This document shows positions 26,370-41,300 of a stretch of 64,000 nt of DNA, in pieces. The notes beneath the pieces were generated by a model that was given only the letters and a program-made list of their open reading frames with translations, was not told the DNA's origin and searched no databases. The translations under genes and the position numbers were made by a program. The stretch comes from Zoroaster sp. YZ-2022 (taxonomy: Eukaryota > Echinodermata > Asteroidea > Forcipulatida > Zoroasteridae), in NCBI GenBank assembly GCA_029582265.1, contig CM055835.1, positions 7,121,500-7,185,499 of the forward strand. The letters run 5' to 3'. Positions within the stretch are counted from its first letter, which is position 1. Each line of letters opens with the position of its first letter.

Positions 26370-29300
26370 GGGTGTGGAGTGGAACAAGTTTATTCTCAGA
26401 AATGTTTATCCATCTCAGAAATGGTTATCTAGCCCAACCTTCATGCAAGCAGCAGCTATTGCTAAGGCATAAAACATATCTCTAGTTAGCATACGCTTTT
26501 GACCCCATTTACATTCAGGTGTTCAGAGTTACCAGGGAAGATGAATATGGACCACTGAGTTTGTATGAACACACAATGCCATAAAATGGCACTGGGCAGT
26601 GCCCAAGACCGTGGAAACTGGGTACATTTTCACCACGTGAGGGCTACAATGTGCACGGAGCAGACACTTTCAAAAAAATGTCACTGAAACATACCCTGGG
26701 CCATCTGCTGTTTGACTCTATTCACTTTATCCATCTCCTCAGCCAACAGTGCAATGACCTCCTCCAGTTCCTGTTCTAAGTCTCTGTATTTTTCCCCAGC
26801 GTCAGCCACTTCATTTTCCTTGGCGGCCATCTCGGTTGCTGCCTCGGCCTGAATCAGTACACAAAGGGTTCAAAATAATCGTGACTTAATGCTGTGTGCA
26901 TAACCACAGTAGAATGTTATTCTCTGTTGTTTTACCAGATGCAGTGATGCACACTAACACCTTTTGCAAGATTGTTGTATCTTCCTCAAATTCCCTATCA
27001 TGCTGTATTTCATCATGCAAAGTGTAAAGTCTTACTTGTTAAAGAGGGGCTCTAAGGTCAAATTTAGTTTTGTGATTTTCCAATAACTAGAGTCCTTATT
27101 AAAGTGTGAAAAAATTACAAAAATAATTAGTCTCTAACCTCACGTTAAAGTGATTTAAAATGTCATTTTATTTGATAACCTTCCTGTGTGAAATTTGTTA
27201 ACATCCAAAGACAAAAGTGACGTCACATTTCAAATAAATGGACCTCTACATTTTTTGTACGGTGAATTTGCACTTCATTCCTGAATCTCCACAATATTTG
27301 ATCAAATCGGCGTTGAAATTGACTTTTTGACAAACAAAAAATTCCTGTATGGAATGTTACAGACTCATTTACCGTAAGAAAATAGTGACGTCATGTTTCA
27401 AATATCGCTCTGAAAGGGTATCAAATAAAATGATATGTTATACCACTTTAAAGTGAAGTTAGAGACTTGTAATTTTTTTCACACTTTAATAAGGACTCTA
27501 TCTATTGGAAAATGAGTGCATCACAAAACTGAATTTGACCTTAGAGTGCCTCTTTAATCACATATTGTGGGTGACTATAACTATGACTGGTGTTGTCATA
27601 GAATATAGTCATAGAAGAGAACATATATAGAAGAGAACATATATAGAAGAGAACATATTGGTTGTAATGTCCGCATATAAACCCAAGGGTTCTTCTTACA
27701 ACCTATCAATCAATGAAACATTACTCATTCATATGTTGTCACCAAAATAAATACTATTACTATCAAGTCCACTAGCTTGGTACATTTTGATGACTTACCA
27801 GATACAACTGCAAAACAACTGCAAAACAAATTGCCAATGGATGCAGCTAAAACTCATTCAGATTAATATTTATTAAGTAAATATTGTGGTTTTAATATCC
27901 AAACAAACATAATCTCAATATTCTGTCAAAAACTCTGACAAGTTGGTTTTAAAATTCTGTCCAGATGTTGAAAAGATTGAAAAACATGCCAAAAATTTAC
28001 TTTGTGCTTTTCTCAGAAAATGTTTTACAAAAATAAAACAAGAATCAATTTATAATGAAGATTGTTAAAAACTTGTAAAACCATGGCAATTTGCACTAAA
28101 CTATTGTTTATGAAGCCAACAAGAGCAGAAAAATGTGCAGTGCACCATGTGCGTGTAAGGTGACATCAACAATATACTTTTAGTTCTTCCACCATGCTAG
28201 TCTCAATACTATTCTGTAACTCACATATTGTGGATGTCTAGGATCAGTCTGCTGCCCTCGTAGTCTCTCCATCTCCCTGTCCCTGTCCTGTATGATGTCA
28301 AGAGTTTCCCCCATGGCCGCCTCAAGCTCGGCCACTCGCTGTCTCAGGTCGTTCACCGCCTGCAGTCTGTTCCAGAGCTGACGCTTCAGTTCCTGCTTCT
28401 CAGACTCCGACAACTGCAAAGGAAAATGTTGTCAAGTTAGTTCACTTGGTAAGTAAATCATTCCTGGATTACTAAATTTATGCACCAAGTCAGTTTCCCC
28501 TTGATGGTTATTTGATATGAAAACTACATCCTATCTGAGTAATCTCCAAACTGCTACTTCCCACTTGAATTTAGCTTGGGGCATGATCCCTGATTACATA
28601 GCATATATTGGATCAGATGTCATTTACCTAGTTGAAGTATGCCATCCTGCTATAACACAGTCCAAGGTGTTGTACTCCAAATGTTTGTATGTACAGCGAG
28701 CACTGTATGAGTTTGGCTACCCTGCTATCCTGGGATAAGCGCTTGACGCTGCTTGTTAGTTCCAGAACAAAAACACAACCTTGATGCGAATTACAAGTAA
28801 ATACGAGCTCATAATAGACAGCAGAGTCGTACAAATACAAGCACTTTATTTGGGTGTTTACAGTGAAGTACGCATGTGTTAAGAACATAGCACCATAGTA
28901 CACATGCTGTGTGGAATACGTTACAAATGACCCAAATCCATTGTTCTTGGAGTACTACGCCATGGAATAGGTTATTACATGACTGGCACACATTATGTAT
29001 ATGGGTCATTGCACCAGGTTGGGGCAAGCTTTGTGACATGGTGTCCTTGCTACGTAGGTAGATGTACCATTCATTATCCTTATTATGAGTGCACATTCTT
29101 GGGTCATTCCACCAGGTTGGAGGCAAGCTTTGTGACACGGTGTCCTTGTTACGTAGGTAGATGTACCATTCATTATCCTTATTATGAGTGCACATTCTTG
29201 GGTCATTGCACCAGGTTGGGGCAAGCTTTGTGACATGGTGTCCTTGTTACGTAGGTAGATGTACCATTCATTATCCTTATTATGAGTGCACATTCTTGGG

Positions 29301-32300
29301 TCATTCCACCAGGTAGGGGCAAGCTTTGTGACATGGTGTCCTTGTTACGTAGGTAGATGTACTGTACCATTCATTATCCTTATTATGAGTGCACATTCTT
29401 GGGTCATTCCACCAGGTAGGGGCAAGCTTTGTGACATGGTGTCCTTGTTACGTAGGTAGATGTACCATTCATTATCCTTATCATGAGTGCACATTCTTGG
29501 GTCATTCCACCAGGTTGGGGCAAGCTTTGTAACATGGTGTCCTTGTTACGTAGGTAGATGTACCATTCATTATCCTTATTATGAGTGCACATTCTTGGGT
29601 CATTCCACCAGGTTGGGGCAAGCTTTGTGACATGGTGTCCTTGTTATGTACATGTAGGTAGATGTACCATTCATTATCCTTATTATGAGTGCACATTCTT
29701 GGGTCATTCCACCAGGTAGGGGCAAGCTTTGTGACATGGTGTCCTTGTTATGTAGATAGATGTACCATTCATTATCCTTATTATGAGTGCACATTCTTGG
29801 GTCATTCCACCAGGTTGGGGCAAGCTTTGTGACATGGTGTCCTTGTTATGTACATGTAGGTAGATGTACCATTCATTATCCTTATTATAATTTTGTTTGG
29901 GGTCATTCCACCAGGTTGGGGCAAGCTTTGTGACATGGTGTCCTTGTTATGTAGATAGATGTACCATTCATTATCCTTATCATGAGTGCACATTCTTGGG
30001 TCATTCCACCAGGTAGGGGCAAGCTTTGTGACATGGTGTCCTTGTTATGTAGGTAGATGTACCATTCATTATCCTTATTATGAGTGCACATTCTTGGGTC
30101 ATTCCACCAGGTAGGGGCAAGCTTTGTGACATGGTGTCCTTGTTACGTAGGTAGATGTACCATTCATTATCCTTATTATGAGTGCACATTCTTGGGTCAT
30201 TCCACCAGGTTGGGGCAAGCTTTGTGACATGGTGTCCTTTGTTACGTAGGTAGATGTACCATTCATTATCCTTATTATGAGTGCACATTCTTGGGTCATT
30301 CCACCAGGTTGGGGCAAGCTTTGTGACATGGTGTCCTTGTTACGTGGATAGATGTACCATTCATTATCCTTATTATGAGTGCACATTCTTGGGTCATTCC
30401 ACCAGGTAGGGGCAAGCTTTGTGACATGGTGTCCTTGTTACGTAGGTAGATGTACCATTCATTATCCTTATTATGAGTGCACATTCTTGGGTCATTCCAC
30501 CAGGTTGGGGCAAGCTTTGTGACATGGTGTCCTTGTTACGTAGGTAGATGTACCATTCATTATCCTTATTATGAGTGCACATTCTTGGGTCATTCCACCA
30601 GGTTGGGGCAAGCTTTGTGACATGGTGTCCTTGTTACGTAGGTAGATGTACCATTCATTATCCTTATTATGAGTGCACATTCTTGGGTCATTCCACCAGG
30701 TTGGGACAAGCTTTGTGACATGGTGTCCTTGTTACGTAGGTAGATGTACCATTCATTATCCTTATTATGAGTGCACATTCTTGGGTCATTCCACCAGGTT
30801 GGGGGCAAGCTTTGTGACATGGTGTCCTTGTTATGTAGGTAGATGTACCATTCATTATCCTTATTATGAGTGTACATTCTTGTGTCATTCCACCAGGTAG
30901 GGGCAAGCTTTGTGACATGGTGTCCTTGTTACGTAGGTAGATGTACCATTCATTATCCTTATTATGAGTGCACATTCTTGGGTCATTCCACCAGGTTGGG
31001 GCAAGCTTTGTGACATGGTGTCCTTGTTACGTAGGTAGATGTACCATTCATTATCCTTATTATGAGTGCACATTCTCGGGTCATTCCACCAGGTTGGGGC
31101 AAGCTTTGTGACATGTTGTCCTTGTTACGTAGGTAGATGTACCATTCATTATCCTTATTATGAGTGCACATTCTTGTGTCATTGCACCAGGTTGGGGCAA
31201 GCTTTGTGACATGTTGTCCTTATTACGTAGGTAGATGTACCATTCATTATCCTTATTATGAGTGTACATTCTTGGGTCATTCCACCAGGTTGGGGCAAGC
31301 TTTGTGACATGGTGTCCTTGTTACGTAGGTAGATGTACCATTTATTATCCTTATTATGAGTGTACATTCTTGGGTCATTCCACCAGGTTGGGGCAAGCTT
31401 TGTGACATGGTGTCCTTATTACGTAGGTAGATGTACCATTTATTATCCTTATTATGAGTGCACATTCTTGGGTCATTCCACCAGGTAGGGGCAAGCTTTG
31501 TGACATGGTGTCCTTATTACGTAGGTAGATGTACCATTTATTATCCTTATTATGAGTGCACATTCTTGGGTCATTCCACCAGGTTGGGGCAAGCTTTGTG
31601 ACATGGTGTCCTTGTTACGTAGGTAGATGTACCATTTATTATCCTTATTATGAGTGCACATTCTTGGGTCATTCCACCAGGTAGGGGCAAGCTTTGTGAC
31701 ATGGTGTCCTTATTACATAGGTAGATGTACCATTCATTATCCTTATTATGAGTGCACATTCTTGGGTCATTCCACCAGGTTGGGGCAAGCTTTGTGACAT
31801 GGTGTCCTTGTTATGTAGGTAGATGTACCATTCATTATCCTTATTATGAGTGCACATTCTTGGGTCATTCCACCAGGTTGGGGCAAGCTTTGTGACATGG
31901 TGTCCTTGTTACGTAGGTAGATGTACCATTCATTATCCTTATTATGAGTGCACATTCTTGGGTCATTCCACCAGGTTGGGGCAAGCTTTGTGACATGGTG
32001 TCCTTGTTACGTAGGTAGATGTACCATTCATTATCCTTATTATGAGTGCTCATTCTCGGGTCATTCCACCAGGTTGGGGCAAGCTTTGTGACATGGTGTC
32101 CTTGTTACGTAGGTAGATGTACCATTCATTATCCTTATTATGAGTGCACATTCTCGGGTCATTCCACCAGGTTGTGGGCAAGCTTTGTGACATGGTGTCC
32201 TTGTTATGTAGGTAGATGTACCATTCATTATCCTTATTATGAGTGCACATTCTTGGGTCATTCCACCAGGTAGGGGCAAGCTTTGTGACATGGTGTCCTT

Positions 32301-35300
32301 GTTACGTAGGTAGATGTACCATTCATTATCCTTATTATGAGTGCACATTCTTGGGTCATTCCACCAGGTTGGGGCAAGCTTTGTGACATGGTGTCCTTGT
32401 TACGTAGGTAGATGTACCATTCATTATCCTTATTATGAGTGCACATTCTTGGGTCATTCCACCAGGTTGGGGCAAGCTTTGTGACATGGTGTCCTTGTTA
32501 CGTAGGTAGATGTACCATTCATTATCCTTATTATGAGTGCACATTCTTGGGTCATTCCACCAGGTAGGGCAAGCTTTGTGACATGGTGTCCTTGTTCCGT
32601 GGGTAGATGTACCATTCATTATCCTTATTATGAGTGCACATTCTTGGGTCATTCCACCAGGTTGGGGCAAGCTTTGTGACATGGTGTCCTTGTTACGTGG
32701 GTAGATGTACCATTCATTATCCTTATTATGAGTGCACATTCTTGGGTCATTCCACCAGGTTGGGGCAAGCTTTGTGACATGGTGTCCTTGTTACGTAGGT
32801 AGATGTACCATTCATTATCCTTATTATGAGTGCACATTCTTGGGTCATTCCACCAGGTTGGGACAAGCTTTGTGACATGGTGTCCTTGTTACGTAGGTAG
32901 ATGTACCATTCATTATCCTTATTATGAGTGCACATTCTTGGGTCATTCCACCAGGTTGGGGCAAGCTTTGTGACATGGTGTCCTTGTTATGTAGGTAGAT
33001 GTACCATTCATTATCCTTATTATGAGTGTACATTCTTGTGTCATTCCACCAGGTAGGGGCAAGCTTTGTGACATGGTGTCCTTGTTACGTAGGTAGATGT
33101 ACCATTCATTATCCTTATTATGAGTGCACATTCTTGGGTCATTCCACCAGGTTGGGGCAAGCTTTGTGACATGGTGTCCTTGTTACGTAGGTAGATGTAC
33201 CATTCATTATCCTTATTATGAGTGCACATTCTCGGGTCATTCCACCAGGTTGGGGCAAGCTTTGTGACATGGTGTCCTTGTTACGTAGGTAGATGTACCA
33301 TTCATTATCCTTATTATGAGTGCACATTCTTGTGTCATTGCACCAGGTTGGGGCAAGCTTTGTGACATGTTGTCCTTATTACGTAGGTAGATGTACCATT
33401 CATTATCCTTATTATGAGTGTACATTCTTGGGTCATTCCACCAGGTTGGGGCAAGCTTTGTGACATGGTGTCCTTGTTACGTAGGTAGATGTACCATTTA
33501 TTATCCTTATTATGAGTGTACATTCTTGGGTCATTCCACCAGGTTGGGGCAAGCTTTGTGACATGGTGTCCTTATTACGTAGGTAGATGTACCATTTATT
33601 ATCCTTATTATGAGTGCACATTCTTGGGTCATTCCACCAGGTAGGGGCAAGCTTTGTGACATGGTGTCCTTATTACGTAGGTAGATGTACCATTTATTAT
33701 CCTTATTATGAGTGCACATTCTTGGGTCATTCCACCAGGTTGGGGCAAGCTTTGTGACATGGTGTCCTTGTTACGTAGGTAGATGTACCATTTATTATCC
33801 TTATTATGAGTGCACATTCTTGGGTCATTCCACCAGGTAGGGGCAAGCTTTGTGACATGGTGTCCTTATTACATAGGTAGATGTACCATTCATTAGCCTT
33901 ATTATGAGTGCACATTCTTGGGTCATTCCACCAGGTTGGGGCAAGCTTTGTGACATGTTGTCCTTGTTACGTAGGTAGATGTACCATTCATTATCCTTAT
34001 TATGGGTGCACATTCTTGGGTCATTCCACCAGGTTGGGGGCAAGCTTTGTGACATGTTGTCCTTGTTACGTAGGTAGATGTACCATTCATTATCCTTATT
34101 ATGAGTGCACATTCTTGGGTCATTCCACCAGGTTGGGGGCAAGCTTTGTGACATGTTGTCCTTGTTACGTAGGTAGATGTACCATTCATTATCCTTATTA
34201 TGGGTGCACATTCTTGGGTCATTCCACCAGGTTGGGGGCAAGCTTTGTGACATGGTGTCCTTGGTACGTAGGTAGATGTACCATTCATTATCCTTATTAT
34301 GAGTGTACATTCTTGGGTCATTCCACCAGGTTGGGGCAAGCTTTGTGACATGGTGTCCTTGTTACGTAGGTAGATGTACCATTCATTATCCTTATTATGA
34401 GTGCACATTCTTGGGTCATTCCACCAGGTTGGGGCAAGCTTTGTGACATGGTGTCCTTGTTATGTAAGTAGATGTACCTTCTTATGAGTGCACATTCTCA
34501 GTTGTTCTTCAAATTAAAATGAAATCAATCTCGGTGCCTTAGATAGGAAGTTACAATAATGTTAATTAGGAGTCATAAAAAAATGATAATAAATGGTACA
34601 TTTACCTACGTAACAAGGGACACCTATCACAAAGCTTGCCCCAACCTAGTGGAATGACCCGTATGTAATAGACTTCTAATTGGATTTATGTCTTTTGACT
34701 AGCACACCTACAACAACATTTAGTTGCTTGTTGTGATTTGTGAAATGGCTATCATAATCCAGCTTCTCAAATTAAGTTCAAAAGCAAGTATTTTTCTAGA
34801 AAAAGATTGCTGAAGTCTGTTGATGGACACTTCCAAACCAGGTTTAAGAAAAACAGCTTGATGAGGAAGGAAAAAATTCAAACGAAAGAAAGACACAGAT
34901 AATCTTCTTAACAATTTTCCTTACCGGCCTGTGTGGGGATTCAGCAGACAGCCTTTGCATCTCTTTATTTGTTTCGTCTAGTATTTTCTCGGAATTTTCA
35001 ATCTTGTCTTGTAAGTTACTCAGCTGCTCTTGAGCTGTTGGGGGGGAGAAAGATAGTTTTTAAATTTTTTGATACATTTATGACATTCAGCTGGGTTTTG
35101 CTGTCAGTTCACCACAATATTTGTAACTTGTCATCACTGATTATGACAACATTTGGTACAGTTGTTAATTCCCCTGTACACTATAAAGCAAATTATTTTG
35201 CAAGTGAACTGTTTTCTTCCCATACTGGAATAAATGCAAAAGATCTGAATGCATAGTCACAATGTAAAAGATCTGAATGCATAGTCACAATGTAAAAGAT

Positions 35301-38300
35301 CTGAATGCATAGTCACAATGTAAAAGATCTGAATGCATAGTCACAATAGTGCTTGACAAAGCTTGTCAGAGATAAGAGCATCATACATCGTCACCGTTTT
35401 CACGAAGAGCCACATATCTCAAATGGCGTGATTGAGATTTACATTTTATACTGTGCTTAGCTTAAAACTGCAAATCTGCAATACTAAAGCCACGGTTTGC
35501 AGTTTAAAACCCCTTACATGATTCTGTAAAAGTTTAACCTCTCCATTGACTAACTAATTTCTTTTAAAATATTGGCTAATTGCCATAGTAATTAGTCAAA
35601 GATATGTGTCTCTTCGTGAAACCTAAAAAGTGAGATGACCTACTTATACGCACATCTGGATAAGTGTTTTTTTACATAGGAAAGGGACGCGCATGTCACG
35701 TGGTCACGCGCACACTGACATATGTGGCTCTTCGTGAAAACGCAAAAATGATTTGACCTACATTTACGCCCTTTTGTTGCAATGTATTACATGCATCTTT
35801 GGGGATGTGTGGCTCTTCGTGAAAACGCAAAATGCAATTATTAAGATATACGCCACTACCTGTATTAATCAATAATTTGTCATTTTAACATTAGTGGCTC
35901 TTCGTGAAAACGGTGACGACATGTATGTATTTTATGCACAGCCCGTTGAAGGTCCATGGGAAAATTTTGAAGTCTAGATGCTCTGTGGTGCAATCTAAGC
36001 CTTCTTGGGACATCTTTTGAGCACAAACATTTAACAATTTTTGTGATTTAGTTATTTTACTTTTATAGTATTCTTTTTCAGTTCATCAGCATACATGTAG
36101 GCCTCATTGATTTGCTAATCATTTGTCATTTTAAAGATTCAGTATTAACTTTGTTTTTATAAAATCTTTCTAAATAATCTAAAAGTTTTATCACTGCATG
36201 AAAAAGGATCCCTTGTAAATGTTGGTTGACGCTGTCATTGCAATTAGTATACTTTTCCCAGAGGTCGCTAGTTTTGTACAATACGAACTAGACTTTAAAA
36301 TCCACAGTCTCGAACCCAGCACCCCACACAACACACTCACTGACTGTAGCAATCGTTATGAGTACGCTCTGGGCGCATACTCAGTTTGGTCACAATCTTA
36401 GTCTCCTCACTCTGTAGTCTTTTTCAAGTGCATGATATGCACAGAAACGATCTAGCAGCATCCGGTAAATAATTTTAGTTTCCACCGTTCTACTTCAACC
36501 TCGTTCTCAACGTGGCCACTTTGACATTCAGTTAATGTGTTTTTAATGTTAACATCACCAAAGATATAATGAATGTAAGTATATTTCGGCATGCAAAATT
36601 CGATATGAATAATTAATTAGTATATTCTATCCCCCCTGATTTTCTCAATGGATTCACATGATTCACGTTGGTTGACTTTTGAGGCCCCAAAAACCGGATT
36701 TCAAGGGGAAAAAAAAACAGAGAAATCACATCCTTGGTTTTCTATAAATCAGGCTTTACTCTTCTAAAGCTGTGTTCGCACTGGACTTTTTTTGGGGAAG
36801 GTTTTACCGAGACGATGGTAAAATGAAAAATGGTCAAATGTGACCTGTCTGCACTTGGACTTTCGACGCGGGAAAATTTTTACCGAGACCGTGGTAGAAG
36901 TAACCGAGCTGTCAGTACAATGACTCATGAGGGCGCTTTGCGTGACCTTCCTACATTGACCCTACGTTGATGTATAGCCGACACATCCGTTGTCGTGCTT
37001 TCTTTCGTCGTAAGACACGACGTTGACGTCCTTCATTATCATCTGGATATGATGCATTGGTAGCCCCAATCAAACTTGCGACTGTATCAATGATAATATC
37101 TGCCATGATTGCGACCAAAAGAGGAACACCAACAACGCACAGAAAACTTGCTACACATGCACATGCATTAAATGCGCCCGGCCCGCCCCCACCCCACCGT
37201 GCGGTGAAACAATGCAAAGCGCATGCGTGGTGTCCCTGTGTAGCACGACCTTGCGCTCGGGCCGGATGTACGCTTTCCTGAGCCACTTTTACCGCCTCGC
37301 ACTGTCCGCACTGGACTTATCGTCTCGGGAAAAGTTACCTGGTCAATTTTCCTGGTCAGCAGTTGGCCAGTAGAAGTAACCGCTGGACTCAGGAAAAGTA
37401 ACTGAGAGGAAAATGTCCCAGGCTGTCCGCACTGGACTTAAAATGGGAAAAGTACCCATCGTCTCGGTAAGTTTTACCAAAAAAAGTCCAGTGCGAACAC
37501 GGCTTAAGAGTGGATGCACTCTTCACAAGGATTGCTTGTAACTGAAAACACAGCAGACATGTTACGCTACCACAGAAGATGGAGCAGAACCAATAACCAA
37601 CATACCTGCAGCTATCTGACGTTGTTTATCATTCAGTCGGTCCTGTAGTAGGGATTGCATTTGTTGCTGTGTGTCTGGGTTCAGGTGGGCCATTGAGCTT
37701 TCTACAGAGACTTGACCGCGTTGATGAGACTCTCTAACGGTATGGCTCTTGGGGGTGAGGTTCTGTTCGCGTGCTAGCTCGTTACGCTTGTAACCTGCCT
37801 TGCCAATGTAGGGGCTTTCTTCAGTGCCGCCATCCATCTGTATTCAAACAAAATTTTTTTTTAAAGAAACCTGAATGAAGCTAACATTATTTTCAGATTT
37901 CCTGAATGTAAGAAAATGACTATTAATGGGCTAGCCGATTATCCTGACAGCCTCAGGTTGCTCAGGTGGAACAACAAGACCATATCGAGGGGGGAGTTTA
38001 CTGTATCTGAATGAACAGGACATCTTTTACAGTGTGCCCATTTATCAGAGCATTATTTATTTCTTATTTAACCTGGGTAGACCTTTCAGTGAAACACTGT
38101 TTTTTAAAGGTGCCCAGGAAAATCTGTAAACAAGGGCGCTTGCTATGTGAACCAGAAATACCGGGGTAAACCTCTACTCTTACACGATAAGTGTTCTGGG
38201 TTCTTTTACGTGCATTACTTTAACCCTTGTACAATCGGTGCAATTTTTGAAACAACCCATTCAGGCCACTCCAAGCCACTAGCTGTTGCCAGTGGCCTTC

Positions 38301-41300
38301 TATGTTTACCCTTCTGTGCACTGTCACACCACTGAGATTGCAGGGTAAGGTGGTCTCCCATTGATACATTGCAGGCCATACTAATATGTTCAAACATTTA
38401 CAGTGGCCTTGGGTGGCACACAGTTGATTTTGTAAGATTACTTGGAAAGGACAGCAGGCTTGTACATGTATGTACTGAAGGTTGCTAAAGAACAGAATTT
38501 AGTGGATCAGAGTGGCCTCCATGTGTAGGAGGGTACACATGACCTGTGGCTTAACATCCCTTCCGAAAGATGAAGCAATTATGGTTAAGTGTTTTGCTCA
38601 AGGACACAAGCGGCATGACCCACATTCTGACAACACCAGAACTTGAGTCCGATGCACTAGACCCCCAAAACCTAGACCGCACTGGACCTGCCAAAACCTG
38701 CCAAAATTTGGACTGCGTGTCAACCATATTCCCAATACATACACCTTTCAAAACCTGTCGGTGTGGTACAGAGCGTATAACTACTGAAAGTATGCTTAAT
38801 ATGATGTGCCATATATGTTTGCCCCATTGATCTGAAAATATACACCCTCAACTGCATATGGATGGAGCAAAGACTTCTTCCTCTCACCTCATTGTCTCCA
38901 ATGTAGAATGCCAGTGGCTCAAACTTTGCATCTATCTTCTGGAAGGCCAGTTCCTGCTCCAGTCTGTACTGCTTCTCACAGGCCTTGCTTAGCTCAGCTG
39001 TCTTACGCTTCAACTGTATTCAATGAGATCAACAATTCAATATTTATCTTCCACATTACTTTTCTTCAACCAGTCTGCGGATATCATTCCTCTAAAGCAA
39101 AAAACAGCTAAACAAAATAAGAGTATACATGCTAGGTAAAATATCTGAAAATGCATACACACTTGTGAGAAATGTAAGAAAGTTCAGCTTATTTCATTGT
39201 GTGAAGTAGTTAAAAGGCATTCAGTTCTGATTTTGTATCTTAACCCTCCTACTACTACAAGGGTCAAAAACAGTCAAAATGTTGATATACTTGCCAAGGT
39301 ATATCTAGTGCACTTAAAAGTCAAACACTGTCAAACCTTACGTGTAGTAAGTCAACCATTTTTGACTGGTAAAAGTATTGTCTGGTATTGTTCAGGGTGG
39401 TCAAAATGACAGTAAAAACCAGTCAAAAATGCCCCTGTGTGCACATTTGGGTCAATAGTCAAAACAGGCAGTTGACTGATTTTGACCTCTATAGCAACTT
39501 CCCACTAAAGTGCAGCTAGAGTAGGAAGGTTAATAAGATCGAAATTTCATGCTAGAATGACTAAAGTTTGTTTTTGCGGAGCGAACAACTTGTATGCCTT
39601 TTCACTATTTTCTTGTGAATGACACAACATAATAAGCTGAAACTTTGGCAGGTTAGTTGTTTAATGTATTTCTTGATTCAAAGAGCATTTATAAGCATAC
39701 TTGTAGGATCACTTTTGTCAATATAACCAGAGGTCTATTTCCTACACAAAGTGTGCCAGCCTGATATAACCCAGTTACAGCATTGTACTCCAAATGTGTG
39801 CATGGTAAAACTAAACAGGAGGCAAACTAGATGCAACTGGACTATAGTGTAGTAGCAGAGATTCGCACAAGAACTTCACTGTTTCCAATGAAGTACACCT
39901 TAAATGTGTGTGTAAAGTAAAGTTCTTTTATACACTGCCCCATCACCCAGGTTAGGATGCACTGCTTCTTTTGAGACATTGTACATCATACTGTGGAATA
40001 CAATGTCCTGAATGGCCCAAATTCATTGTTCTTGCAGTACTATGCAGTGACTAGGTTATTACATGACTGGCACACATTGCGCAGGTAAACAAACTTCTAT
40101 TATCAAAACACTGTACCTTCCCTTTAATGGGACAGACTTCTTTCCAAATCTTACCAGATCATTCTTGGCCTGTAGTTCTTCTTGGAGCTGACGGATCATG
40201 TGTTGATTATCTTGGTTACGTGATTTCAGGGATGAGATAAGGTTGTTGGATTGCTTCTGCTCTGTCATCGTCTTGGTGTGGTCCTCTTGGAGGGCTCTTA
40301 ATTTCTTCTCCTCTTGGCCGAGCTGAACTTCAAGGTTCTCAACCTCCTCTGATTAAATACAATGTTCAGGAATAAATAGAGAGTATAAATTCAACATGGA
40401 GGGGAGACTTGAGAGGGAATTGATGGAATATATATTTCTGGTAATGAAACCAATCTTAAGGATTTCTTAAGTACAGCAGCTTGTAAGCCAATGAAGTAAA
40501 CCAATGAATAGAAAATGCTGAAGGAAAGAATATTTAGTTTTAGATGCGGGGGAAAATATTATAAAGAAAACTCTTTTATCAGGTTATAATAATAATGGAG
40601 GCATTTTAAAGCGCTCTTACACAAGGTATCACAGCGCTGTACATTATTACTCCTGCTCATCAGGCGCATAAATCATTCCTGAAACCATCTCAGCTCCCTG
40701 GGGAGTATACAGCTCAATTGCTGCCAGATGGAGTGTCATGGCTGAGCGGTCTAGCTTACCGGACTCAAGTTCTGGTGTTAGCAGCAGAATGTGGGTTCGA
40801 ATCCCGGCCGTGACACTTGTGTCCTTGAGCAAGACACTTAACCATAATTGCTTCTCTCCACCCAGGGGTTAAATGGGTACCTGTGAGGGCAGAGTTGGTT
40901 GATTAGCCCTATATGCACTGTAATGGCAGCAATTGAGCTGTATACTCCCCAAGGAGCTGAGATGGTTTCAGGACTGATTTATGAGCCTTATGAGCCTTAT
41001 GAGCAGGGGTAATGATATAATGCGCCTTGAGCACCATTTAGTTGGTGGATGCGTGCGCTATATAAGTCCACACATTATTATTATTATTATTATTATTATT
41101 TCAGCGCATATGGGCTAATCAAACAACAACCAACTCTGCCCTCACAGATACCCATTTACCTCTGGGTGGAGAGAAGCAATTACGGTAAAGTGTCTTGCTC
41201 AAAGACACAAGCACCATGGTCGTGGTCGGGACCCGAACCCACACCCTGACGACCCAGCCACCAGAACACAAATCCGATGCACTAAACCGCTCGACCATGG

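Larger units (their letters stand above)
26371..28224. other. Introns 10/11 remainder
   Basis: Apart from exon 11 and the long-TIR element, this stretch holds a three-copy TAGAAGAGAACATATA repeat (27612-27658) and nothing else recognisable. Confidence 0.45.

Noticed and set aside
28809..34408. Dozens of about 62-, 95- and 127- to 161-codon open frames (MCTHNKDNEWYIYL-type)
   Set aside because: They are translations of the 98-bp satellite, which has no stop for long distances in some frames. 98 is not divisible by 3, units show indels, and there is no start or splice context.
36951..37286. 111-codon minus frame as an independent gene
   Set aside because: Lies wholly between the TIRs of the Harbinger-like element and is best seen as a transposon relic.
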